Positions 35,270 to 45,302 of a stretch of 64,000 bases of DNA are shown in pieces; within the stretch, counting starts at the first letter, position 1, and every line of letters begins with the position of its first letter. The position numbers and the translations under genes were made by a program. Source of the stretch: Liolophura sinensis (taxonomy: Eukaryota; Mollusca; Polyplacophora; Chitonida; Chitonidae); the NCBI RefSeq assembly GCF_032854445.1, contig NC_088302.1, positions 54,220,046 through 54,284,045 of the forward strand. Reading direction: 5' to 3'. Under the pieces are notes generated by a model. That model had not been told where the DNA came from and made no database searches. It worked only from the letters and a program-made list of their open reading frames with translations.

Positions 35270-35960
35270 TGTTGCATTTTAGCCTATGCTTCTATCCTCC
35301 ATTTTAGCCTGTGCTTCTATGCTGCATTTTAGCCTATGCTTCTATGCTGCTTTTTTAGTGAAATCATTCATTCCATGCTGCTTTAAGCCTATGCTTCTAT
35401 GTTGCATTTTAGAGGGGCCTCTGTGGCTCAGCTGGTTAGCGCGCTAGCACAGCGTAATGACCCAGGAGTCTCTCACCAGTGCTGTCGCTGTGACTTCAAG
35501 TCCAGATCATGCTGGCTTCCTCTTCGGCCGTAAGTGGGAAGGTCTGTCAGCAACCTGCGGATGGTCGTGGGTTTCCCCCGGGCTGTGCCCGGTTTCCTCC
35601 CACCATAATGCTGGCCGCCGTCGTATAAGTTCTTGAGTACGGCGTAAAACACAAATAAAATAAATAAATAAATAAATGCATTTTAGCCTATGCTTCTATG
35701 ATGCAATTTAGCCTATGCTTCTATGCTGCATTTTAGCCTGTGCTGCATTATAGCCTATGCCTCTATGCTGCATTATAGCCTATGCTTCTATGCTGCATTT
35801 AAGCATATGCTTCTATGCTGCATTTAATCCTATGCTTCTATGTTGCATTTTAGCCTATGCTTCTATGCTGCATTTTAGCCTGTGCTGCATTATAGCCTAT
35901 GTTTCTCTGTTGCGTTATAGTCTATGCTTCTATGCTGCATTTTAGCCTATGTTTCTATGC
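35270..35960. repeat. 25-bp minisatellite split by a SINE
   Basis: Unit CATTTTAGCCTATGCTTCTA TGCTG. The array is interrupted by a full SINE (35413-35676) and resumes directly after it. Confidence 0.93.
35413..35676 (+). mobile_element. Full-length tRNA-derived SINE with target site duplication
   Basis: The best copy in the window, 264 bp. It starts AGGGGCCTCTGTGGCTCAGC with a pol III A box (TGGCTCAGCTGGTTAGCGCG), a B-box-like GTGACTTCAAGTCC about 60 bp on, a central core (GGTTTCCTCCCACCATAATG, CTGGCCGCCGTCGTATAAGT) and an AATAAATAAATAAAT tail. It is flanked by TGCATTTTAG on both sides (35403-35412 and 35677-35686). Because the target is itself a 25-bp satellite containing that sequence, the duplication could also be read as array phase. 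Confidence 0.92.
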
Positions 35961-35999
35961 TCTCGCGAAATTTCACTGCGAATCAACCTTTGGTAAAAA

Positions 36000-37000
36000 C
36001 GAAGTACGATGGCCTAGAGATCTGTTATTAATCAGTTTATATTAACTGTTGAACGGAAAACCTAATCAAATGTGACATATCCTAGCCGTTGGACCATGTA
36101 CTGTTGCACCAGGTATCATTAACCAGTTCATTTAACGTGTTACATGTTCTTCCTAAAGTCATTGTCTTACTTTCTAACCCCCATTGTACGTCTCTCTCAA
36201 GCTATATAGCGTTTCATCTTTAAGTGTGTGTTACTTGTTCATTCATAAAGAGGTGTCATGAAGAGGTGTGATATAGAGATATCATAAAGAGGTGTCAAAA
36301 AGAGATGCCTTGTTCCAAAGGAAAATGCGTACTGTGGTGTCAAAAACTAGCTTGATAAGTGATATTGACAAAACAGGCGCTTGATATGGATATGTTTGAG
36401 AGACAAGTGGCTTTGTAAGTTCCTAATTTCCAAGATATCCAAGACGTATAGGCCCAAGTCGAAGGCAGGCTACATTAGTGATAAGTTACATTTTCAACTT
36501 TTTTATTCATATGCAAGGATTGAGATAAAAAGTTGACAAATTTATACATTAAAACAATAGGAAGCTATACATGAAAGTCACTAAGACATGTACACATTAA
36601 GGGCATGCTAAGTGTACATATTAAACTATTAGAAATGAAAACCTTAGGCCATGATAACTACATAGATAAAAGCCATTGGAAGCGTATTTACATTAAAGTC
36701 ATAAGAAAGCATACATTCAAGCCATAAAAAGTGTATATTTTGAAAATATCATGTAAATATCAACGAACATTTACGAACATTAATGTACAGCGTCCAAACT
36801 TAGGAAACCTCCAAAAACGCCCCCCACACCAGTCAATACATTGGTACATCTTAGGTTGAACGACATCCAGATAATACACCAGAACAGCTCTTTAATTTTT
36901 GCTTTACGTACAGCTATGATCGTGTATGGAGGGTGTGTATTTACATTCCGTTTACAACTTCACTAAAGATCTGGCCAGGCGAGAAAGTTCTAGGAATTAT
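36000..37000. other. No recognisable gene
   Basis: AT-rich, with short irregular internal repeats of AAGAGGTGTC near 36250-36300. No coding signal seen. Confidence 0.4.
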
Positions 37001-37024
37001 TGCTATAGCCTACACTCCAGAGAG

Positions 37025-37262
37025 TATCACCAATGTCTACAGGTCGATATCAGAAATGTATATAGATCGATGTTAGACATGTATATAGATCGACTTCAGA
37101 AATGTCTGTAGATCGACGTCAAAAATTTCTACAGATCAATGTCTATAGATCATGTCTCAAATGTCTATACATGTGTAGATCGACGTCACAAATGATAGTA
37201 GATCGACGTCAAAGATGTCTGTAGATAGACGTAACAAATGTCTATAGATCGACGTCACAAAC
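37025..37262. repeat. Irregular repeat of about 24 bp (GTAGATCGACGTCA)
   Basis: Around ten copies of ATGTCTGTAGATCGACGTCA with variable spacers. Many carry the GACGTC palindrome. Confidence 0.85.
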
Positions 37263-37967
37263 CTTCAGGGATATCACAAATCTGTCTCCGAGTCCAAAGC
37301 CATAAGGGTCACCTAAAAGAGAGAATAGTTCTGGGAAGTTACCGTTCTAATGCAAGGAGTGAAAAACGATTTGTCATCGTCTTCTAAATTCTCGTGATAT
37401 GGACTGAGTGGGCATGTTTTACTCGACCTTTAGCGAGAAAGTTGAAATTTTATCTGGCAATATACTTGTTGTAGCTCATTCTCTCATGGATATAACATAT
37501 AATCATCATATTTTCATTGATTCAGAATTTGTTGTCATTATTTGCGGCAAGTCCATGATTCGAGGTCCTGCACAATCTCTCCCGCCAACTGAACACCGAA
37601 ATCAGTTCTATCCACCGGAGGCACAGTTAAACTGACACATATCAAAATAAGCGAGTGTTTTTATTAATCGATAACATCTTTAAGGAAACATGACGCCATG
37701 TTCTCTCCTTTATACATAAAAGCCTCATTCTACTGCATTCTGTTGAGCGCGGTCTGTGTCCAAATATACATATTAAACGGGGTTGACCTTTCTAACCGCA
37801 ACATACCGGGTGGTACATTTACATAAATGAATAATATCCCGTCAGGCTGTTTATTTATGCAAAAGGTTTTTGAGATTCGTGACAGTTTAGGTTATTTTTT
37901 TTTATATAAAGAAGAACAATTAAGAATTCCATAAGTGATAAATGTGCTATTTCACATAGTTGCTACA

Positions 37968-38054
37968 CGTTTTCTCCCACCATAATGCTGGTCGCTGTCG
38001 TATAAGTGAAATATTCATGAGTGGGCGTAAAACACCAATGAAATGAATAAATAG
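37968..38054 (+). mobile_element. SINE 3'-end fragment
   Basis: TTCTCCCACCATAATGCTGG, TCGTATAAGTGAAATATTCA, GGCGTAAAACACCAATGAAA and a short AATAAAT tail. Confidence 0.8.
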
Positions 38055-38999
38055 TTTATACACATTCTCGAGACTTGATAAGGTACAAGTTTCAAAGTCG
38101 GTTTAGGGTGTTCCTATACAGCTCAGCAGATTACTGAAACAATCTATGATAAGGCCATACAATCAGGAAATTTGCCAGGAGTTCTCCCTAGTTTAGGAAA
38201 CCTGAACTGGCTTCAGTTTCTGAGATTTCAGGTGATGAATTTTATGGTCCTTTAAACATTTTCAGCCGCATTGGCAATGCAAAGTATTGTTGAATAGAAC
38301 TACGTAACACGCTAACACGCATGGTATCCTGTTCAGTGTGGCCAGAGTAGTGCTGGATATATCTGATAGTGACTTACACACCTGCAATCCATATGATCTG
38401 TGTATGTCAACGAAAGACATCTCCTTAACACCAGATAAACTGTTAAACTACAAGTGTTCGATCTAAACCGAAAATGCTGTAAATCAGGATATAAAGCTGA
38501 AGGAGTATTCTTTTACTACATTGGATCACTGAAAATGGTCAAAACATGAGACATCTACACCTAATCCAGTGTCGTTCTCGTGTGTTTTGATATACTATCC
38601 TAATATTATCACTGACTCCGTTCTCTCGCGTTTTCTTGTCCTGAAGAGTTTATATATTGGAGAAACTGTCTCCACAATTACCCAATGCAATCGGCTTACT
38701 CAGTAGGATAGATTTTTTTCAACTAAAAATGTTAGGAAAAGGCCGTCATTTTGAAATTCAGGTGGCTAACCAGTTTTTCTGAATGCAGAACCTTTCAGGA
38801 ATATCCATACCAAAGTTGGTGTTTGTATGACCTATTGATCGATTGTCCTAAATATTAACATAATCTGCTTAACTAAGAGTTTTCTTGTGAAACAAAAAAA
38901 GAAAACCATACCAGACAACACACCTCAGTATCGATGCTTACAATACCTGATATTGTGTGTAAAATATCTTACACGACGGGACTGACACGTGATCATAGT

Positions 39000-39200
39000 G
39001 AGAGAGTGAGTGCTTGGGCTTTAACGTCGTACTTGACAATTTTTTCAATCGTATGACAACGAAGGGATCCTTAAAGTACATGTAATGTGCCTCCTTGTTG
39101 TGGGATGGATTTCCACAGCTCTTTTATCTAGTGCTGCTTCAATGATAACTTACCGAAGGCAAGTAAGCATCGGGGCCGGTCCCACAGGTGATTATAACAA
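39000..39200. repeat. Dispersed repeat, second family, copy 1
   Basis: GAGAGTGAGTGCTTGGGCTT TAACGTCGTACTTGACAATT then GTGCCTCCTTGTTG. Resembles 52563-52790 (TTTAACGTCGCACTTATCAA, GTCATATGTCGACGAGGAGT, GTGTCTCCTTGTAGCAGGG). From memory this is an abundant interspersed repeat in mollusc genomes; no coding capacity. Confidence 0.55.
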
Positions 39201-39245
39201 TCTATGGGGAAAAAGTTAGGTCCGTATACAACTTTTAAATGAGCA

Positions 39246-39728
39246 TGTGGGGTGATGCTCTACCTACCAAATGGGGTGATGCTCTACCTACCAAATGGGG
39301 TGATGCTCTACCTACCTAATGGGGTGATCCTCTACCTACCAAATGGGGTGATCCTCTACCTACCAAATGGGGTGATGCTCTACCTACCTAATGGGGGTGA
39401 TCCTCTACCTACCAAATGGGGTGATCCTCTACCTACCAAATGGGGTGATCCTCTACCTACCAAATGGGGTGATGCTCTACCTACCAAATGGGGTGATCCT
39501 CTACCTACCAAATGGGGTGATGCTCTACCTACCAAATGGGGTGATGCTCTACCTACCAAATGGAGTGATCCTCTACCTACCAAATGGGGTGATGCTCTAC
39601 CTACCAAATGGAGTGATCCTCTACCTACCAAATGGGGTGATGCTCTACCTACCAAATGGGGTGATGCTCTACCTACCAAATGGGGTGATCCTCTACCTAC
39701 CAAATGGGGTGATCCTCTACCTACCATA
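39246..39728. repeat. 24-bp minisatellite, 20 copies
   Basis: Unit GGGGTGATGCTCTACCTACC AAAT with a G/C switch (GATGC/GATCC). One insertion of G near 39390 shifts the frame. Open frames on both strands (for example repeated LPTKWGDP) follow from the 24-bp period. Confidence 0.96.
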
Positions 39729-40029
39729 ATCTGAGCACAAAGGTGACAAGGAGTACAAAAACTCGGGACCTGCAGAGTCTGGCACATCTGACAAGCTATC
39801 CTCCAGAACGCCCATTAAAAAGCACATCCCGTCAGTCGTGTCCACTACGAAATTCAAAGACCTGAAAAGTAATAGTTTGTTTTTATTTATGTGCTTGGTA
39901 TTTCCAATCGTACCCAACAGCATTGGACCTGCTTTTGTACATAAACCGTTTCTGAGAAGATATGCTCGCAAAGAAACCACCGCATTTACCACAATCTGTG
40001 AGGTTACAGACCTAAGGAAAAAATGACCA

Positions 40030-40505
40030 CGTCACCAGAAATCGTGAGGTTATAGTACAGAGTTGGAACCACCACATGTCACCAGACAGCGTGATGTAAC
40101 AGTCCAGAGGTTATGGTCCAGAGGAGGAACCATCGCACGTCACCAGGCACCATGAAGTTATGGCCCAGAGGAGGAAACCACGGCAGTTCACCATACACGG
40201 TGAGATTATGGCAAGGAGGAGGAGCCGCCACATGTCACCAGACGTCGTGAAGTTATGGCCCAGAGGAGGAACAACCGCATGGTACAGACGCTATGAGATA
40301 ATGGCCCAGAGGAGGGACCACCATATAACACCAGACGCCGTGAGGTTATGGGCCAGAGGAGGGACCACAACATATCACCAGACTTCGTGAGGTTATGGCC
40401 CAGAGGAGGAACAGCTGCATGTCACAAGACACCGTGAGGTTATGGCCCACAGGAGGAACCAGCACACAACACCAGATACCGTGAGGTTATGGCCCACAGG
40501 ACGGA
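40030..40505. repeat. 47-bp minisatellite, about 10 copies
   Basis: Units contain GTGAGGTTATGGCCCAGAGG AGGAACCACC and CATGTCACCAGAC; spacing is 47 bp in the last four copies. It abuts the 78-bp array without a gap. Confidence 0.92.
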
Positions 40506-43175
40506 CGTGAAAACTTCTCCAGCATACCGTTAGGCATGACAAGTGTGTGGCATTGTACAGTGTATATGCGAGGTGGAACTTCACGTGAAAACTTCTCCAC
40601 CATACCGTTAGGCATGACACGTGTGTGGCATGGTACAGTGTATATTCGAGGTGGGGCTTCATGTGAAAACTTCTCCACCATACCGTTAGACATGACACGT
40701 GTGCTGCATGGTACAGTGTATATGCGAGGTGGAACTTTACGTGAAAACTTCTCCACCATACTGTTAGGCATGACAAGTGTGTGGCATTGTACAGTGTATA
40801 TGCGAAGTGGAACTTCACGTGAAAACTTCTCCACCATACCGTTAGGCATGACACGTGTGTGGCATGTTACAGTGTATATGCGAGGTTGGACTTCACGTGA
40901 AAACTTCTCCAGCATACCGTTAGAGATGACACGTGTGCTGCATGGTACAGTGTATATGCGAGGTGGAACTTTACGTGAAAACTTCTCCACCATACCGTTA
41001 GGCATGACACGTGTGTGGCATGGTACAGTGTATATGCGAGGTGGGACTTCACGTGAAAACTTCTCCAGCACACCGTTAGGCATGAGACGTGTGTGGCATG
41101 GTACAGTGTATATGCGAGGTGGGACTTCACCTGAAATCTCCTCCTGCATACCGTTAGGCATGACACGTGTGTGGCATGGTACAGTATATATGCGAGGTTG
41201 GACTTCACGTGAAAACTTCTCCAGCACACCGTTAGGCATGACAAGTGTGTGGCATGGTACAGTGTATATTCGAGGTGGGGCTTCATGTGAAAACTTCTCC
41301 ACCATACCGTTAGGCATGACACGTGTTCGGTATGGTAAAGTGTATATGCGAGGTGGGACTTCACGTGAAAACTTCTCCAGCATATCGTTAGGCATGACAC
41401 GTGTGTGGCATGGTACAGTGAATATTTGAAGTGGAACTTCACATGAAAACTTCTCCAGCATACCGTTAGGCATGAGACGTGTGTGGCATGGTACAGTGTA
41501 TATGCGAGGTGGAACTTCACGTGAAAACTTCTCCACCATACCGTTAGGCATGACACGTGGATGGCATGTTACAGTGTATATGCGAGATGGGGCTTTACGT
41601 GAAAACTTCTCCACCATACCGTTAGGCATGACAAATGTGTGGCATGGTACAGTGTATATTCGAGGTGAAATTTCACGTGAAAACTTCTCCAGCATACCGT
41701 TAGGCATGACACGTGTGTGGCATGGTACAGTGTATATGCGAGGTAGAATTTCACGTGAAAACTTGTCCAGCACACCGTTAGGCATGACACGTGGGTGGCA
41801 TGGTACAGTGTATATGCGAGATGGGACTTCACGTGAAAACTTCTCCACCATACCGTTAGGCATGACACGTGGGTGGCATGGTACAGTGTATATGCGAGAT
41901 GGGGGTTTACGTGAAAACTTGTCCAGCACACCGTTAGGCATGACACGTGGGTGGCATGTTACAGTGTATATGCGAGATGGGACTTCACGTGAAAACTTCT
42001 CCACCATACCGTTAGGCATGACACGTGGGTGGCATGATACAGTGTATATGCGAGATGGGGGTTTACGTGAAAACTTCTCCACCATACCGTTAGGCATGAC
42101 AAGTGTGTGGCATGGTACAGTGTATATGCGAGATGGAACTTCACGTGAAAACTTATCCAGCATACCCTTACGCATGAGACGTGTGTGGCATGGTACAGTG
42201 TATATGCGAGGTGGAACTTCACGCGAAAACTTCTCCACCATACCGTTAGGCATGACACGTGTGCTGCATGGTACAGTGTATATGCGAGGTAGAACTTCAC
42301 ATGAAAACTTGTCTAGCACACCGTTAGGCATGAGACGTGTGTGGCATGGTACAGTGTATATGCGAGGTGGGACTTCACGTGAAAACTTCTCCAGCACACC
42401 GTTAGGCATGAGACGTGTGTGGCATGGTACAGTGTATATGCGAGGTGGAACTTCACACGAAAACTTCTCCAGCATACCCTTACGCATGAGACGTGTGCTG
42501 CATGGTAAAGTGTATATGCGAGGTGAAATTTCACGTGAAAACTTCTCCAGCATACCGTTAGGCATGACACGTGTGTGGCATGGTACAGTGTATATGCGAG
42601 GTAGAACTTCACGTGAAAACTTGTCCAGCACACCGTTAGGCATGAGACGTGTGTGGCATGGTACAGTGTATATGCGAGATTGGACTTCACGTAAAAACTT
42701 CACCACCATACCGTTAGGCATGACACGTGTGTGGCATGGTACAGTGTTTATGCGAGTTGGGACTTTACGTGAAAACTTCTCCAGCATACCGTTAGGCATG
42801 ACATGTGTGTGGCATGGTAAAGTGTATATGCGAGGTGAAATTTCACGTGAAAACTTCTCCAGCACACCGTTAGGCATGAAACGTATGTGGCATGGTACAG
42901 TGTTTATGCGAGATGGGACTTCACGTGAAAACTTCTCCACCACACCGTTAGGCATGACATGTGTGTGGCATTGTACAGTGTATATGCGAGGTGGAACTTC
43001 ACGTGAAAACTTCTCCACCATACCATTAGGCATGACACGTGTGTGGCATGTTACAGTGTATATGCGAGATGGGACTTCACGTGAAAACTTCTCCAGCATA
43101 CTGTTAGGCATGACACGTGTGTGGTATGGTAGAGTATATATGCGAGGTGGGACTTCACGTGAAATATCGTTAGAG
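40505..43175. repeat. 78-bp satellite array, about 34 copies
   Basis: Unit on plus: GGCATGACACGTGTGTGGCA, TGGTACAGTGTATATGCGAG, GTGGGACTTCACGTGAAAAC, TTCTCCAGCATACCGTTA. Two CACGTG palindromes occur in most units (ACACGTGT and TTCACGTGAA). Unit length is strictly kept, so long frames are open on both strands: 874 residues on minus (repeated RIYTVPCHTRVMPNGM...) and 629 plus 297 residues on plus. Simultaneous openness of both strands suggests these are by-products of a stop-free 78-bp unit. Confidence 0.95.
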
Positions 43176-43834
43176 ATTTCCTCATTGCGAAAACGAGACG
43201 CGCTCTCTTTGCACAGGTGGTATTATAGCGCAGCAATGCATCTGTCGGAGAATTCTCAGGCGAATGCGCTCTACCTGGCAGTCTTAAATTGTAAATGTAG
43301 CGTCACTGCTTGGAGAATATGTCAGCAAATGAAACAACGGCAAGTTGAGCAATGGAGGTAGCCAGTACTAGACCGTATGTTGTCAGATCAAGGGATGTAG
43401 GCCTACCAAGGGTCTAGGGACTAGACTAGTTATTACTATTTATAGTGATATTATTATATCATATAAGCAAGTAAAATCTAACATCATCACATTCATAGAC
43501 ATTCACACGAAGACCCTTTGTAAATCATCTCACCTTATGCTTGGTGACAAAATGCTTGGTGAATGTTGGCTTTGTAGGGCTGTGACTACGTATACTATCT
43601 CAGCCCTGTCTTGATCCATAGGCTTACCTTGAACCTATATACTTCCCGTGATGTCTTCAGTACACTACTGTTGGCCGCTAAATAATTTGTCTGTCCGTAC
43701 TTATAGTCGTCTTAGCTATCGATTCCAGATAGGTGTTCCCATGTATCCTCCCCAGTAAATCCTGACAAGTGGATCAAAACAGGGCCGTGATAGTATACGT
43801 AATCACAGCCCTACAGAGCTAGATGAATGTGGGC

Positions 43835-44390
43835 CCTGACCGATAAATCTCCTCTCTGTAAATGTGGGCACTGACCTGTTAAATCTTCTCTCTGTAAATG
43901 TGCGCCCTGACCTGTTAAATCTTCTCTCTGTAAATGTGGGCCCTGACCTGTTAAATCTTCTCTCTGTAAATGTGGGCCCCTGACCCGTTAAATCTTCTCT
44001 CTGTAAATGTGGGCCCTGACCCGTTAAATCTTCTCTCTGTAAATGTGGGCCCTGACCCGTTAAATCTCTTTGTAAATGTGGGCCCTGACCGAATAAATCT
44101 TCACTCGGTGATTTTGGGCCCTGACCTGTAAATCGTCACTTAATAACTATGGGCACTGAGCGATTAATTTTTGACTTGGTGAATAACGCCTCTGATCGGT
44201 TAAATCGTCACTGGGTAAATGTAGGCCCTGAGTGGTTAAATCTCCACATGGTGAACGTGGGCGCAGACCAGTAAATCGTCACTTGGCGAATGTCGCCTCT
44301 GGTCGGTTAAATCTTACCGTTGTGAATTATTTGCCCTGGTCGGTGACATGGTCATTTAGTGAGTGTCGATCCTGGTCGATTAATAGTATT
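43835..44390. repeat. 36-bp minisatellite decaying to the right
   Basis: Units GACCTGTTAAATCTTCTCTC TGTAAATGTGGGCCCT are regular to about 44090, then become increasingly diverged (TGGTCGGTTAAATC and similar) to about 44390. Confidence 0.9.
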
Positions 44391-44681
44391 GAATAAAATT
44401 GACTTGATCTGTGTTTTGTACACAAATACGAGTTTTATACGTATTGTGAGTAACTAACAATTAACACGACCCCTTTAATTCAATCTGAGGATATACATAA
44501 TTGGGTTTGAAGCTAGCAGATATAAATATAAAGGGAATTCAGTGCACTCATCTTACCTGCAATGGCTACTCTGGCAGCCGCATAGAAGCAGTGAAATGTG
44601 GCTTACCAACTTATACTGGCCCAGACGTGACGGTAAACCGACCATAGAAACATAGAAACCATAGTTTCCAGAACATTTTGC

Positions 44682-44746
44682 CGGAGAAGTTTTCACGTGA
44701 AGTCCCACCTCGCATATACAATGAACCATGCAACACACTTGTCACG
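44682..44746 (-). repeat. Solitary inverted copy of the 78-bp satellite unit
   Basis: GGAGAAGTTTTCACGTGAAG, TCCCACCTCGCATATAC and ATGCAACACACTTGTCA are the reverse complement of the array unit at 40.5-43.2 kb. One partial unit, about 1.5 kb from the array edge, in inverted orientation. Confidence 0.85.
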
Positions 44747-44782
44747 CCTTCTTGGTTTGACACATGTGACGGATATGTCGGC

Positions 44783-45142
44783 CTATGTAACCATGACGGG
44801 CAATACAACCATGACAACCCCACAAAATAAAACTTCCTTCTTCAGGTAGGGAATAATTTCGAAAATGTGAGATTTTTCATATCGTAGCCGTTGGCCAATA
44901 TGTGCGGCACAATTTTTATCCAAACGCACCTTCAAACAATCCGCCCGTGTGGGTGGCAGGAAATTAAATTCTGCGTTTCTTACTTTGTTAATGCACAACA
45001 GATTTATTTTAATGTTCAGGACAGATGTTGTGTCACGGGTGGATACTGATAGCTGTACGCCGTACGGCACAATGTCACTGAGGGATTCCCCAAAGCCTTC
45101 ATCCATAAATAGCTGACCTGTTTGCGAAAACGAGGCTGTCAT
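44783..45142 (-). CDS. Uncharacterised open frame, possible exon
   Basis: A 119-residue frame with non-repetitive, protein-like composition: GQLFMDEGFGESLSDIVPYG, VQLSVSTRDTTSVLNIKINL, NFLPPTRADCLKVRLDKNC and SHIFEIIPYLKKEV. A splice acceptor (CGCAAACAG) fits at 45122, and AACAAA|GTAAGA offers a donor inside. It lies 160 bp downstream of exon 3 of gene B on the same strand, but its phase does not fit that exon's donor and it does not resemble exon 4 of gene A. Family not recognised. Confidence 0.4.
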   Translation of the reverse strand: MTASFSQTGQLFMDEGFGESLSDIVPYGVQLSVSTRDTTSVLNIKINLLCINKVRNAEFNFLPPTRADCLKVRLDKNCAAHIGQRLRYEKSHIFEIIPYLKKEVLFCGVVMVVLPVMVT

Positions 45143-45302
45143 GATTTAAATAGAGATTTGCCAACAGTCAATCAGAAGGCTACCTTTACCCTACATGTGT
45201 ACTTTACCCTACATGTCAATGGGGTCCAGCGTCTGTACTATAGTAACAGCACTGTAGCTATTGCTTGGACTACTAAGTTATGCGAAAAGTGCGAATACTC
45301 AC

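Noticed and set aside
35413-35490. tRNA gene
   Set aside because: The A-box and B-box-like sequences belong to the head of a SINE; the segment does not fold into a complete cloverleaf and continues into the SINE core.
39252-39787. LPTKWGDP repeat protein and its antisense
   Set aside because: Product of the 24-bp array; both strands are open.
44783-45122. Exon 4 of gene B
   Set aside because: The phase is incompatible with the exon 3 donor at 45303, and the residues do not resemble exon 4 of gene A.
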